Notes under the pieces: model-generated
The model's input: the letters and a program-made list of their open reading frames with translations, nothing else
Told to the model about the DNA's origin: nothing
Databases searched by the model: none
Assembly: GCA_004154925.1 (NCBI GenBank)
Contig: QJNS01000170.1
Location: 106,001 to 170,000, forward strand
DNA from: Monosporascus cannonballus
Lineage: Eukaryota > Ascomycota > Sordariomycetes > Xylariales
DNA: 64,000 bases
Direction of reading: 5' to 3'
Part shown: piece after piece, positions 12,773 to 27,066 of the stretch
Layout: every line of letters starts with the position of its first letter
How positions within the stretch are numbered: the first letter of the stretch is position 1
Made by a program: the position numbers and the translations under genes

Positions 12773-13144
12773 TATAACTGTTGAACGATTTAATTAATAA
12801 TTAAATTTAAGTAATACGTATTAATATTAATAATAATATTGTAAGATTTTAAATATTAAATATAATAATTAATTACGTTTGGTAATATTAAAAACTTTTT
12901 AAATAACGAAGTTATATTACAAATCGGCATTATCTAAGTTATAGGCATAATAAACGTATTTATTTTATATACATTAATTAATTCTTTTATTAAATCTTGA
13001 ACTTATTCCAGATCCAGTTCTATAGGATACGATTACTTTTATACAGATTTATTTGGATCTTGTTACTAAAAGAGATCCAAATTACGTAACCTTTTTGTGT
13101 AGGTCCGACCGTTCTTGCGACCGGCCTTGGCCTGCGTTGTAATA
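12773..13144 (+). repeat. Family A-type LTR (no identifiable partner)
   Basis: Starts TATAACTG (from TGTGACGG) and ends GTTGTAATA. The last 150 bases closely match the 3' half of the LTR at 13190 (GATCCAAATTACGTAACC, then GTAGGTCCGACCGTT). The first half is heavily mutated. No clear target duplication. Confidence 0.75.
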
Positions 13145-13189
13145 AAAACGATAAACCGCAACTAGTATAATATGAATATGCAGGCATAT

Positions 13190-13589
13190 TGTGACGAGCT
13201 AGGTGTTTAACCAACTATTAAACATTAGTCGTACGGGTTTATATTGGCAGGAATATCGTAGGAATCTGAGCAATAAATACAGTAATCGTATTACGTTTCG
13301 TAATACCAAAGGTGCCTTAGGTAACGAATTATTATATTGCAAACGATTAATATTAATAAATATTGCAAGCTAAAATTATCTAAATTATGGAAATAATAAA
13401 CGTATATATCCTTTCTGGATTGGATTAAATCTTTATTAAATCTTGATATTGCTGTAGATATAACGCCATTAGATTTAATTAGTTTTGTATAGATTTATTT
13501 GCATTTTATTGCTAAGAAAAATCCAATTTACGTAACCTTTTTATGTAGGTCCAACCGTTTTCGAAGCTGATCTTAGTTAGGTCGTAACA
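13190..13589 (+). repeat. 3' LTR of copy A
   Basis: Begins TGTGACGAGC and ends GTCGTAACA. Written in the plus direction; the element itself reads on the minus strand. Confidence 0.9.
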
Positions 13590-13657
13590 CGATCTCCTTT
13601 TTCCTAGGATCTTTACCTTCAAAGATTTTCTTTTCCAATAAGTCATTATCTTTAACC

Positions 13658-14236
13658 ATAGCAGGTCGTATCGTTAACCGCAAACTTCGTAATCGTCCGA
13701 ACCAAAAAGAAAACCTGGATTTTCTGGCTGCTTATATTGTCAAATTTAATTTTGAAGTCATGTCGTATATACCTTGTTTCGAAAATAATACCACATGTTA
13801 AATAATTAAAGAAATTCGTCGTCGTTACGATAAGTCTAGCGTCCCGATTAACTTTTTACGTCGCAGTAAAAAGGAAAAAAATCGTTTAAATTGTAAAAAA
13901 GCCGTTGTTAAAGAAACCTTTTTACGTCTTTAATAAGAACTTAAAGAAAACCTAACGCGTAAATAGCGCAATATTAGCGAAACCATTAACCGCCTTTTCC
14001 GATTTCGTCGTTAAAAGAAATTTCTTTAAGTTAAAGGAATTAAAATTGTTAGTTACGGACTTTAATTAATAAATAAGTTGGACGAATAGGAACGCGCGGA
14101 AGCTAAGGCTTTTTTCTTTATTTTTTCTATTATCTTCCTTAACTGGTCTATTCTTAAAGATTTCGATTAAGGGGCCTTTATCGGTAAGCTCATTATTATC
14201 GGTGGAAATTTTTTAATAGGCGTTGGGCGCCAATAA
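13658..14236 (+). pseudogene. Conserved antisense ORF of family A (copy A), best-preserved frame
   Basis: One frame of 193 codons including the stop runs without indels from ACCATAGCAGG at 13655 (ATG changed to ATA; ideal Kozak context) to TAA at 14234. Every internal stop is TAA or TAG, as expected from CAA/CAG mutated by RIP, so the ancestral frame was open. N-terminus: AGRIVNRKLRNRPNQKENL, then DFLAAYIVKFNFEVMSYIPC. The centre is basic (FLRRSKKEKNRL), with a predicted helical, charged Gln/Lys/Glu-rich stretch and an acidic end. From memory it resembles a common family of fungal hypothetical proteins with a FEVMPC..C motif; the Tyr in MSY would then be a mutated Cys. Function unknown. The stop overlaps the chromodomain codons on the other strand. 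Confidence 0.7.
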
Positions 14237-17200
14237 GGTTTTTGGCAGGTTCCTAGATATTCTCGGAGTCCGGGTATTTTTTTCACTTGATCAGGTATTA
14301 GGTAAATCTATCTTGTTTTTTCGTATCGAAAACTTTTTTCCACTTCGTATACCGATTCGTTCTCTATTTTTATACTGTCGTATACCGTATACACTTTAAT
14401 TATATCCGCTACTAACTTGAATAACAAATTATAAAGATTTAGATAAAATTTAACTTTTAATGCAAATTTTAATTAATAATTATTTTCTAAGGTTTTTTTT
14501 TGGTAATTTTATATAAGCCAATATATTTAACATCGAGTTTTTTGTTAAGTCGTTTTGTTTAAATGTTTTTAATAACGAAAAAAACTATTTTCCCTTTTTC
14601 GAAAATTGGTTTTTTCAACTTTTTTTAATTATAGTATTTATTATTTGATTTCGTACGAATTTTAAATCTATCTTTAATTCTTGGTATAATTATTTTAATT
14701 ATTCCGATATAAAAATTACTTTAATATTAATTGAACCGTTATTACGTATTTTTCTGTAAACCTATGAAATAAAACCGAAATTTACGTTTGCTGATATTAT
14801 TTTAATACTTTTGTAATAACTGGTATAATAAGCTAATTATGCGATTGGCAATTTTTTAACCTAGTTATTCAGTTCGTAATTGATATAATATTATAAGTAA
14901 ATTTTCAAGGTTTAGTTCGTCCGTTTTATTTATTTATTAATCTAAAGTTTAAATATATTAAATAATTTATAATCCAGGCCGATTTATGCTATTAGGCCTT
15001 GTTAAAATTTTGATACAAATAATGATTCTTTATTTAAAATAATTTTTAGAAGTAATCTAATTACGCTAAACATATATTTAAAGAAAAAATATATTATTTA
15101 TTCGGCGTTTATATTTTCGTAATATAATAAAAAATAAAATAATTTCGTAAGTCGTTAACGATTACGAAAATATTATCGTAATATATTTCCGTAATTAGAT
15201 TTTTTAATGTAAAGAGTGTAGTAATAAAATCGAATGTAATTAAATATTATAGTTTTTTTGAAATTAATAATAGCTATAATTCTCCGTATAGTTTATATCG
15301 TCGAATCTTTGCTTTAACGCGAATATTATACTGCCGAATAATTTTTTAGACTATTAATTTTATTTTAAAAAAAGAATATATATGTTAAAGTTATTTTAAG
15401 GTTTTATAAATCCCTGGATATTTATATAACTAATATTTATATATTTTTCGTATTAAATCCTTTTAGTATATTTTTAGAACTTATATTTTATCCGTTCTTT
15501 TGTGTTTTGGAAAACCGTCATTATATTATTAAATCTTCTGGTATATATCGAAAAGTACTACCCGAATTGTTATAATTTGTCGTAAACGTATTTATCTTTT
15601 TATAATAATATCAAAAATTATATAACTAATTTTAATGGATTTCTTTTTAAAGTTTGGTTATTTGCTTAAAGTATTTGCTTTGTTGTTTTTTTATGCCTTT
15701 TTTATAAATAATAACGAAATTAAAGTTCGCTAATTCCTTTGCATAACGAAATTTTCGTCCTATAAATTCCTTATTCGTAATAAATCCGGTAAGATTTTAT
15801 TAATTTGTATAAACTTTAACCTAATATAAAATTTCTTTTAAGAAATACCTAACCTTTCGAAATGCTATAATAATAGCCATAAATTCCTTATTTAGAATAC
15901 CGTAATTAAACTTAGTTTTTTTAACTTATATAAAAAAACATGCAGTAAGATATAATTTGTCCTAATTATTTCGTTATTTAATTATTACGTTTAATGCGTA
16001 ATCCGAAATATCGGTTTTTAAATTAATAAGGCGGTTTGGATCGTACATAATTAATATTAACTCGTTAATAATCGTATTCTTAATATCTTAAAATATTTTT
16101 TCCGTATTTAACGTTTATTTGAACTTTTTTTGTTCGTAAGATTCGTTAAGGGTATAATTATTCTGCTAAAGTTTCGAATAAATTTCTTGTAATAATTAAC
16201 GAATCTAAAAAATGTTTATACCTTTTTAATTTTCGTTAAGATTTGCTATTTTGTAATTATAACAATTTTCTTAAGGTTTATCCTAATATGTTTTAAGATA
16301 ATAATATATTTTAGATATTTTACTTCTTATTTATGAAAATAATTCTTTTCTACGTTAACAAGTATTCTTACGTTTTATAAAGCTTAAAAGACCTTATGAA
16401 CGTATTTTACGTATGTTTTTTCCGTTTCGGAAAAAATAAAAATATTGTTGAAATAATATACGACAAAAATATTGAAATATTTTCGTAATATATAATTTAC
16501 TATCTATTAAACAATTATTGGTACGTTCGTAAATTTCATTAACGTAACCAAATATTTAAATAATCCGTATTTCGTTTTAAAAGCTGTTTTTTATTCGTAT
16601 TTTTTCTTAATTTTGATAAAGTTATATCTATCTTTAAGATTAAATGTTTTAATTTATTTAGCTTCGTTAAATTAGTTTTTAATTTCCGTAATCAGGAATA
16701 ATAATATTCGATTTTTAACTGTAATATCGTTTAATTATCGATAATGAACCATAACTTACAATTTTCCATTTTTTTAAATGCGAAAAATATTGGATATCCT
16801 GCTAATAATTTCGAAAATCGAATTTATCCTTTTTATAACCAATTTTCCAGGTATTTTCTAAAAATATGTCACTTATTTCCGTTAAAGTTATAAACAAGGT
16901 AAAATTTCGTTAAAAATTCTTTTTTTAAAATTGTTTTATAATCTTATTCCTTATGTTCTAATAATTTCGTATTAAGTTCCTTTTTGAAAAATTACTTATA
17001 TCCGTAGTATTATAATAATATATTAATTAAATTCTTTAGCTTTTTAGGCTATTATTCGTATTATTCCAGATTGTTATTTAATTACTTTAATTTTGTTTTA
17101 ATAATAATAACGATACGTCGTATTTGTCTTTAATATCCGTTTTTTTATATTTTATTCTTATAAGTAATAAGGTTTTTATCGTATTTTGATATTCATATTC

Positions 17201-18535
17201 GTCGCCATTATCGATCTAATATTAAGATATTAATTTCGTTTTTTTGTTTATTATAAAAAAATAAAATAAACTTTATTTAGCTAGTTTTATTATTAATTAA
17301 CATTCCGTATTAACGTATCCATAATAATTCTAAAATCATGTCGTAATTCTTAAATAAAAACGATATCGAAATTAATTATTTAATATTATCTTTTAATTAA
17401 AATCTCGAAACCATTAATTTCGCTTATAATTTTCCGTTATTATAAAAGAATTTCTAACTTTCGGCATTTATCGCTATGTAAGATTTTAACTTGTATCTTT
17501 ATAGCAGTTTAGGTTTATTAACCATATTTAATATAATATAATTCCTGCCCAAAGTTTCGGAATTTATTATTACGGTATATTAATATGTTCTGATTCGTAT
17601 ATCCAAGGTAATAAAGTTATTAACGTTTTTTATTATCGCGTTTAAAACCTTTTTCGAAAATTCCTTTTAATTTTTTTTAGATTTCGTTATTTTACGGCTT
17701 TTTTACAAATAACCATTTTCTTTTAACTTTTGTTCGAATTTGTCAAATTTTATTTATGTTTTTTTAGTTTAATACGTTAAGCTGCTATATTTATCGTTAA
17801 TGCCGGCGTACTTTTTTTGAATTATATTAATTATTTTTAATTTTGTTTTAATTCCGTTCTTTATCGAATAAATTATTTTCTTATATTTGTAATGATATCT
17901 TATTATATATCGTTTTAATTATCGCTTTAAAGATTTATTATAAATTAACGTATTTTTTAATAACTTTTTTTTCTTAACGATTTATAATAAATATTAACTA
18001 AAAATGGAAGTCCGTAATAATTTTATAATAATACTTTTTTGCCGTACGTTAAATTAATTCTTTTTCCGTTTAGTAATTATATTATTAAAAATAATAAAAA
18101 GGGTTTTTTTATAGGCAGTATTCTTTTTCGGGCCAGCCTTTTATTTCGACTAGCTGCTGGATATTTTTTGGAGCTATAGTTCAAAATTATCGATATTATT
18201 ACTTATTACTTTTGTTATTTTTAGTATGATTTAAAAAATCAAACCTTTCGTAATACATACGGGTAATTCGTACGTAAATATATTATTTCTATTCCTCGTA
18301 ATCGAGATATTCTCGCCGCCGACAATATATTTCATACATTCTCCCGTATCGATCAGGCGTTTGGGGATAAATTTTTTCTATCCAATTCTGGCATTCGCGT
18401 AACCATCCTTTTAATACTTCTTATTATGTTCGTAATACCCATTAAGTTAGCTTTTTAGTTTTTCGCATTTTTCGTCGAATTTCTTATCGTAATGGTTTTT
18501 GTTAAACCTTTTGCTATAAGAGACCTGGCCTGTAT
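14190..18535 (-). pseudogene. Gypsy pol of copy A, 3' part (RT, RNase H, integrase, chromodomain)
   Basis: Minus strand. At about 16440-16470 the translation is FVVYYFNNIF, a mutated RT active site (YLDD). At about 14290-14190 it reads KKYPDSENI, stop, EPAKNLIGAQRLLKNFH, a clear chromodomain C-terminus with one Trp-to-stop change. Integrase and RNase H lie between by position. Stops are dense. The nested family F element at 18541 separates this block from the 5' pol/gag part. Confidence 0.8.
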
Positions 18536-18540
18536 TTAGG

Positions 18541-18746
18541 TGTAAGATAATGGATAGCTGTGAGCTGGGTAAGGTGATCTCCGACTAATCGTAGAGCAGA
18601 TTCTAAGAAGTAAATGTATTAGGTTATTTCCATCTGGCGTTTCTTATTAGCTGCCAGATGGTAAATTTATATTTGTAAGTGGGCCGATAGTTAATTAGTG
18701 GCTGGTTGGTTACCAGCCTTATTTTTATAAGGGTTATATTTTTATA
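18541..18746 (-). repeat. 3' LTR of family F copy 1
   Basis: 206 bp; matches 25709-25914 and the pair at 49506/56694. Confidence 0.9.
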
Positions 18747-18759
18747 ATTACTTTTTTTT

Positions 18760-21700
18760 TCAAATTATTAATTCTTAATAATATTATTATTAATTTAATA
18801 TAATGCGTTTTATAAATTTGATTGCGTATATTTGTCGATAATTTATCATTATATTATATTATAAATAATTTCCGTAATAATTGATATATGCTATATTACG
18901 TAATTAATTATGTTCCGCCTAGTTCTTTAATATAATCCGTTTTTAATTTTGTCTTATTTATTTTTTTTCTTTTTCATACCTATATTTTTATTTTTTTTTA
19001 CGTACGCGTTCCGTTTAGTTTCCAGTTTTTCTTTATTTTTATTTCGCTTTTTCCGTTTATTTTACGTATTATTTCCGTTTGCCAAATTGTTTTTTTCGTT
19101 AAAAGTTTTAAAAAAAAATAGTATTTTGATATTAAGAAAAATTAGAGTTTCCTTTAGCCTTATCTTTTTGACGCCGATAGTAAAATAAATACTAATTATA
19201 TTACGAGCGGTAATAAACCGTATTATATTTACGTAATATAACATTACTTCGATTACCGTACGGTGTGCGTTTAAATTTCGGACGCTCTAAATTACGTTAT
19301 AGCTAATTATTATTATAAGATTTTTCCCGTGATAAATAATTATTTTTAATATTATTAATATCGTTATTTGATTTCCTTTTAAATTCTAATTATTTTTAAA
19401 AATATTACCCAAACGGTTTTTTAATTTGGTACCGATAATTAAGAATTAAATAACGAATTTGAAAAAGTTCGTATTATAAATATTCCGACGTGGTTGCGGT
19501 TAGTTGTTAACTTAACGTTTTTCGTAAGGTCGAATTCGCTTTTAACGTAATTATTATTAAAAAATATCATTTTTTAGTACAATTAAAGTTAATTTCCGAT
19601 TATCCGTTATGGTTACGGAAGTTCAATTTTAATATTATTTTATAAGTTTATAAATTTAAGTTTTTTTTAAAAGTATTATGGTTTTTTCTAATTATTCCGC
19701 GATTAATTTTCGATTAGGCGTAATTTTAAGATATATTTATAAGTAAGGCTATTTTCGAAAACCGTTATACCGTTACGCTTTTTGTTTACGAATATTTTCC
19801 GCCCGTTTTCCGACGTTTTAACGAAATTTTGATATTTATTAATAATTATAACTAAAAAAAGGTTTTACCCGGTAAAGTTATTACCAAATTTAAGTATATT
19901 AAGCATTATTAAGAACGGCGCTTTATTTCCGATTAATAACAAATTATATTCCAGTTATTTAAGCCTTATTTTTCGTAAAAAATAAAAGGTTTTTAAATTT
20001 TTTCCAAATTTTACGTTTAATAAATTTAATAAATATATTTATTTTTTTCCGTTATATATTTTCCGACTATTTTCTGATATTCCTTTATTAATTTCCTTAA
20101 TGAATATATTAAAAGCTAATTAATATAAAATTTAATAATTAAGCGCGAAAACTTATTTTCGAAATAAAAATTTAATTTCTTTTATTTTATTTATAAGTTT
20201 TTAATGGGTATACGATAAAGTAATTATTAATGAAAGATTTAAAAATAATTATATAATTAAGTAATATTTTAATATTAATATCTTAATTTTGTTTAAAAAT
20301 ATTTTTTATTCATTTTTATAATCATTAGGTAATTAATTTCCGATCGGGTAATTATTATTTTGCAATTTTTGGGTTATTTTATTTCTTATGTACGTATTTA
20401 ATTTTTTTATAATACTATAATATTTTAAGCGCATATTCGAAATGCTTTCGGGGTTTTTACATATCATATTTGGCGAGCCAGCTTTTTTATTTGATCAGAT
20501 ATTTATGTTACCTCCGGTTATTTCGGTAACGGACGAAATTTTTTATTATTTATTTTTCTTATTTTTTTATTAAATCCGGTAACGATATCTGGATATCGCC
20601 CGGTTTTCGGTTATGTTACGGCTTTAATAAAGATATTAAAAATATATTATATATCTGTTTATATTTAATAAACAGATTACTTTGTAACTTTAAAAATTTA
20701 TTCGTTTTTTAATTGTAACCCGGATATAAATACATATAAGTTTTTTATTTTTAAATTTAAAATTTTTAATCGATAAATTTACTTATTACCTTGATTAATA
20801 TTTTATAAGTATATAATATTAATTATAATATTTTTAGGCTGTTATTACTTTTTTTTAATATTCGTATATTATTCGATAAATAGCCGTTAATTTTTCGAAA
20901 CGTTTTTTAATTTTTTATACTTATTTTTAAACCTTTATAATAATATTTTATTATTTTTAAATAATATTCATATAAGGTTTTAAACAGAAAACTGCCAGTA
21001 AATGTATTCTGTATATTATTATATGCGAATTCCGCATTTCGTAATAACTTTATTTAATTATTTTAATATTTATTAATGTAATTACGGAAATGATCCTTTA
21101 AAACGTAATAAATACGTTTTATTTGCTTATTAGTTTATAGATAATTAACGGTTAATATTTATTATTTCATTTTTCGCTTTTTGTAAAATTCCATTTAAAA
21201 TTAGTTCGCTAATAATTTATTTTTATCGTTAATAATTTTGGTTAACATACCGAATTTATATTTAATTTCGTCGTAAAATAACTGGGATAATTTGGTTATA
21301 ATTTATATTTTAACCGTAAAAATAAACAATTTTAATTTCGGAAAATGATTAGAAATTACCAGGATTACGTTGTATTTTAGCCCGTTTAAACCTAGGCTTT
21401 TAGGAAATCCCGTAATAAAATTTAATAATATTTTTTAAAAAATATTTTTAAATAATAATAAAAGTTATAATTATTTATATAATTTGTAATGTAATTTTAT
21501 TATGCTCTAATAATTTAAATATTATTTAATATATTTTTGAACATTATTTACTATAACTTTCCAATAAAATTTTTTAATTATTAGTTTTAACATGTAAATA
21601 TATTTTATATATTTTACCTTTAAATTATTTCAATATTAATTAATTAATTATTTCCGTAAAACGCTTTATAATAGGATTACCAATTTATCTTAATAATATA

Positions 21701-24700
21701 AAACTTTATTTAAGTTTAAAAAATATCTTTTTTCTTTCCAGTTTAATATTTAATTATCCGTATTAACTTTATAATATTTATGTCTTTAATTTGTAATTTT
21801 CGAACTTAATTATAAAAATATCGGGAAATTTTCGGTTAAAATGCCGTTTCGTTTTTGGATAATGTTTTGCTAACATACGTAAAACGTATTAGTTATAAAT
21901 AATAACTTTAATATTAATTTCGTTTTCTTTTAGATTTTTCGGAATCCGATTATAATATGGTTATAATTTACGGTTACCGTTATTTAACCGTTAATCGTAT
22001 TATTATTACAATTTGCATTTATATTATTATTTGTAAATAATAAATTCGGCAAATATATAATTGCCTATTTTTTTCGAAAGTTTCCTATAATTATATCATA
22101 AAAGCTTTTCCTTTTTTTATGCGAATAATAGTTATTTAAGTTTCCGCTATTTAAAATTTATTTGGGAATTTTATAATAAACGAATTTTGCGTTATTTTTA
22201 TAACGCTTTTTGCCTTTTTAAAATACCTTAAATCGCGTTATATATTTATAACTATTTTCCGTAAGTTTTTCGGTATATTGTTTATAAATTTAAGTTTTTT
22301 ATATAACGTAAGAAATATATCTTTATACGTAATTTTCCTTAATATATATATTCCGGGTATTTAAATAATTTATTTGCCGGATTAACGATATCCGGTTAAT
22401 ATTAAATTTTAAAATCAAATTACGCAAAACGGTAAATCTATCGGGTTAACTTTTTTTAAGGTTACTCGCCGGCGCTTTTATTATATTTTTTAATATTATG
22501 TAATCAGTAAGTATTCGGAAATCCTTTTCCGTACCCTTAAGATATTACCGCTAATATTTTAAGTTTTTTATAATCGTTAATAATTTTTATTATTTTATAA
22601 CTTACTGTTTTTCGGTTAAATTTAATTTTCGTAACTACTATACGATTAGGCGTTAATACTTTTTGTATTTTTATAAAAATATTTTTAATATAATTTTTAC
22701 CGAAGCATTTATTTTAACTTTGGTATTTTTGGTATTATTTTAAAATCGGAAAATAATTGTCGGTTAAAAGGCATTTTTTAAATTTCGAAATATTTTTTTA
22801 ATTTTTTTGGGTTATCGAAATTTCGTTATATTTTCTTTACTTCATACCTTTTTTAAGAACTGAATAATAAGTTCGGTAATACGCGAATAATAAGTAATAA
22901 ATTTCCGATAAAAATTTGCAAAATTTAAAGTTATTTATATATTATAAATTAATTTTAATTTTGCTTATATTTTGATAATATTAATCCGTTAGCAGTTTAT
23001 TTTTAAGCTGTTGGTATTAAGTATAAATTTTAAAAACTTTATTTATTTTTGAAAAATTCGTATTTAAACGTTTTAGTAAATAATTAATATTATAATAACC
23101 GTTTATAAATTAACTGGAAATATTTTGCATATTTTTTTCGTTATCCGAATAAATAAGTATATTATATAAATATATTACGGATATATAATTAATTAATTTA
23201 ACTAATACATTATATATATATGTTTAAAACGTAATTAACGAATTAATAAAGTTAAATAATATAACCGCATATTTAAATTATCCGTATTATATTTGGAAAG
23301 TAATTTTTTATTAATTATCTTTTTTAATTTTAATACGGTAATAAATATTTTTAAAATTAATTTTCGAAAATACCTTAATTATTTTTAAGTAATTTATTAT
23401 TTTTAAACTTTAAAATAAAAAGTATTAGTTTTTTATCGTTATATAATTCAGCTTTTTATAATTAACGTATAATCAGAAATTATTATCCTTTTAAGTATAA
23501 ATAATATTGGTATTTTTGCGTTTATTTTCGAATAACGTATTTGGCCTGCTTTTAGGTTTTTTCGGATATATTTTTCGAATATTGTTCTTTAAGTTTCCGA
23601 AATAAGGTAAATTAGACCGAATAAAGGCGTTTTTCCTGGGATTAGATATATTGTATATTTTGTCTTTGGTAATTAATGTATTTTTTTCGTTATTGTTTCG
23701 GAATATATTTGTCGGAAATTCTTTTGGCATATAAAAACGTTAATTAACCCCCGTTTTTATTATTTTCCGAATTTCGAGATGTCTAGTTTTTCGGCTAAGT
23801 TTATCAAATTAACGATATAAATTTATTTACCGAAAAACGTTAGGTTTATAATTTTTTATTTATCGACCTTTATAACGATCCGTATAATTATTAGTATATA
23901 ACTATATTTAATAAAATCCTTAATTTATTTATTCCGGATTTAAATAATAAAACACGGGGCGTTTTTTAATCGTAATATATTATAAAGTAAATTTATCTAA
24001 ATTTTTGTTCGTTTCCGTTATTATTTATTATGTTAATAAGAATTTCGTAAGCCTTATAATATTTAATATATGCGGTATTAATGTCGATAAGGCCTAGAAT
24101 AGTTATCGAAATTAATTAAAAATTAAAATTTTCGTTAAATTTCTATTTATAATATTTATTTATGTTCTGGTATTTATATTTACTTATACCGTTATATTTC
24201 TTATATTTTTAATAAGTCCTTGTTTTTGACAAACTGTTTTATTTCGACTATTTTGCAGTTATTAGCCGAAATAGATTAAAGGTATACGTTTATTCCGGTT
24301 TTGTGGGGGGTTTACGTTTTAGGATTAATTTAATTTATCGTTATATATTATAACGTTTTGTACGGTTTTCGGAGGTTGGTTTCTGTATAGCCGGGATAAT
24401 CAGGTGTTTCTATCCCTTTTTAATTTATAATTTATATTTTTATGGTTTGGCCTTTTATAATTATAATATTTAAATAGGTTTTTATAAAAATTAAGAGTAT
24501 TAAATCGTAAGGATTTATTCCGATTATAATTAAATGGGCGATTATTTACTTTTTAAATATAAGAACCTTTACGTTCCTTATTATTTTTACGCGGTATTTT
24601 TAATTTGCTTTAAGGATTTTTTTTAAAGGTATTAAAATAAAATCGTTTATTTTTATTAGTATTTTTATTGGAAAATAATCAGTTTTTTTTCGTTTTTTAG

Positions 24701-25693
24701 GCGTCCTAATAATATTTTGCTTTATTTATTATATTATTAATACATTTTAATTTAACGCTTTTTTATAATAAGATCTTTCGTAATCTTAATATTAATTTAT
24801 AAAAATTATTAAGAAAAATATTTATTATTTAGATTATTTTTCGAATTAAAAACGTCAGTAAACTTTATTTTATAAATTAGGAACCTTTATTTAGCATAAA
24901 AGTCCAATAACGATTAATTAAATTGTTATTATAATTTTATAAATTGTTTCTTATTTTTCTTATCGAGAAAATTAAGATTTACATAATTTTTCTTAATAAA
25001 AATCTATAAATCTTTTATTTTTAATTTTTTTTCATAATTAAAATAATTAAGCGTAATACGGTATAATCGTTATGCGTTCGTTATAAAAACGTTTATATAG
25101 TCCATAACCTATTAGATATAAGTAAAAATATTTCGTTTTGGCTTTTCGACGTAAATTTCCGTAATAATTTTTATTTAATTTTTTTTAATCGACGCGCGTT
25201 TAAAAAATTTCGGGTAATTATAATGCGGTATTCGTTTATTGTTTTTAGGCTTTTACGATAATATCTTAATTAATTTATAAAGGTTTACTTTTTTAACTTA
25301 TATTATTATTTGTTATTTAGCTAGTTATCAGAATAATTTCGAATATTATTTATTTTATTAATAAATAATTTTTAAAATTTGGTTATTATAAAAGGGTTTA
25401 ATTCTTTTTTATTTTAAATACCGGGATACCATTATTATATTAGGCCTATTTTTTAACCGTTTAATTAACCGTTGTTAAAATATATTCTTATTATATATAT
25501 AAGGTGATTTGGGATCCCGGGGACCATAGTTTTTTACCCGTTGGGGTTCCGTTATAAGTTTTTTCGCCTATTCCCGTATCGTAATCGATCGTTCGTCGGT
25601 TAGGTTCCGATCGGCGATCTTTTCGACTAATAACTTAGGTTCGTTTTGCAATCGGCGAGCTCTGCTTTTGGTAGTTATCGCGTTATTTTCCAT
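18760..25693 (-). pseudogene. gag-pol of family F copy 1, RIP-inactivated
   Basis: Gag starts MENNAITTKSRARRLQNEPK on the minus strand at 25693, sixteen bases inside the 5' LTR, and stays open for about 50 codons to a Gln-to-TAG change. RT is at about 23200-22700: the translation gives YSDNEKKYAKYFQLI (usual form YSDNEKEHAKHV), KYEFFKNKQSF, LNFANFYRKFITYYSRI and later KFRWPKKIKKIFRNLKNAF and a TDAS-like start of RNase H. This shows a Ty3/Gypsy pol order. Integrase should fill about 18.8-21.5 kb but no motif was checked there. Confidence 0.75.
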
Positions 25694-25708
25694 GGTAGAT
25701 AGAAAAAT

Positions 25709-25914
25709 TGTAAAATAATAAATAACTGTAAGTTAAATAAGGTAATTTCCGACCAGTCGTAAAGTATATTCTAAGAAATAATTGTATTAGGTTATTTTTA
25801 TCTGGCGTTTTCTATTAGCTGCTAGATAGTGGATTTATATTAATAAGTGGGCCGGTAGCTGATCGGTGGCTGGTCGGCTACCAGCCTTATCCTTATAGGG
25901 GCTGTATTCTCACA
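25709..25914 (-). repeat. 5' LTR of family F copy 1
   Basis: 206 bp partner of 18541-18746; less mutated than the element body. Confidence 0.9.
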
Positions 25915-27066
25915 ATAGGCTGAATTATGTTAATAAATTTATTTCGGTCTTTTTAATTCTCTCGGGATTATTCCTTAAATATTAGTTTCCAATTGTTATA
26001 CCTTATATCTTATTTTATTGTAATTATAACATTTAATCTGGTTTTAATTTTTTTTATAAATAGCACTTAATTCCATAAGTTCTGGTTTTATACCGTAAGA
26101 AATATTACAGCATTAAAAAACGTTAATATTAATTATATATCGGGATTTGTTATTATTTTTTCTTTTGGTACCTTTAATACGTTATGCGTATTATTAATTA
26201 TTAATTTTAACCTTTATAATAATATAATCCGATAAATAATTAGGCCGATTAAGCTTAAAAAGTTCTTTTTATATTTTTATAAGCTGTTAAAAAACTTAAT
26301 TATTAATATTTTTTATTCTTAGTTCAACTTAGTTATTAATTAAATTAACGTACTGCCGTAATTAAATATTAATCTTTTTAACGTAATTATTAGATTTGTA
26401 TTTCGGCTTTTATCTTTTTATTTATTATTCCAAAAAGTTTCGTTAATACTTATTCGAATTGTTCGTAATGACTGTAAATTTGCATCATTTTTGGATTTTG
26501 TTTTTCGATTGGCAAAATAACATAATTTTTTATAACAGGTCCGAACTAAGCAGCCGTATTTCCGGTAAATCGTCTAATTACGAATTCGATTTATATAATG
26601 GGCGTAATAAGTCGAATGAGAAAAACCCAAAATATACTTGGCATTAAATTAAAAACAGTTATAACTTAATCGAAGTTCCGTCGAAAAGTTCTGGCTTAGA
26701 AAGCTTAAGAACCTTTCTTAATTCCTTGGTAAAGTTCAGCTAAATAACCTGGCTTATTCGAAAAGGTTTTCCAGCTGCGAGAGCTTTTTCTTTTTCTTTA
26801 AGCTTTTTATGAGCGGCTTAAAAAGATATCGTAAGGTTACTATTATCTTTCTTAAGCTAAATAATACGTTCGTTTATAGCATCTAAGCGTCGAAAAACTT
26901 TTTCGCAAAAAAGACAAAGTTTTTCTTTTTTCTTCTCGGATTCCGTTCCAGTATCCGGGTAATCAAAGACCTGGTAAATAGGCTGTTCGGGCTGCTTGCT
27001 AATAAATATAACGTTAATCGGTATTATTCAGAATCTGACGGTATTATTAAACAAAAGCTTGCAACG
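25915..27066 (-). pseudogene. gag and 5' pol of copy A
   Basis: Minus-strand gag frame from about 27010: ISKQPEQPIYQVFDYPDTG, then a charged coiled-coil segment (CEKVFRRLDAINERI, stop for Gln, LKKDNSNL), then AAHKKLKEKEKALAAGKPF near 26760 and LSKPELFDGTS near 26690. The last pieces match the usual Gypsy gag entry (KPEPFDGT) that precedes the capsid domain. Stops are all TAA/TAG at likely Gln codons. The remaining 5' pol sequence to 25915 is too degraded to divide. Confidence 0.75.

Larger units (their letters stand above)
18541..25914 (-). mobile_element. Gypsy retrotransposon, family F copy 1, nested in copy A (7374 bp)
   Basis: LTRs of 206 bp (18541-18746 and 25709-25914) start TGTAAGATAA and end TCTCACA or its mutated form. 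Flanks are TTAGG on the left and ATAGG on the right; the uninterrupted sequence in copy B (TACTTAGGCTGAATTAT near 37395) shows the target was TTAGG, so one base of the duplication has changed. Gag starts on the minus strand at 25693, and a purine tract (GAAAAAAAAAAGT, minus strand, 18747-18761) sits beside the left LTR. The interior is RIP-degraded and unrelated at the nucleotide level to families A and C. Confidence 0.9.

Noticed and set aside
18949..19188. 79-codon Phe-rich plus-strand ORF resembling a membrane protein
   Set aside because: Chance frame in T-rich DNA within the family F element, opposite to its coding strand.
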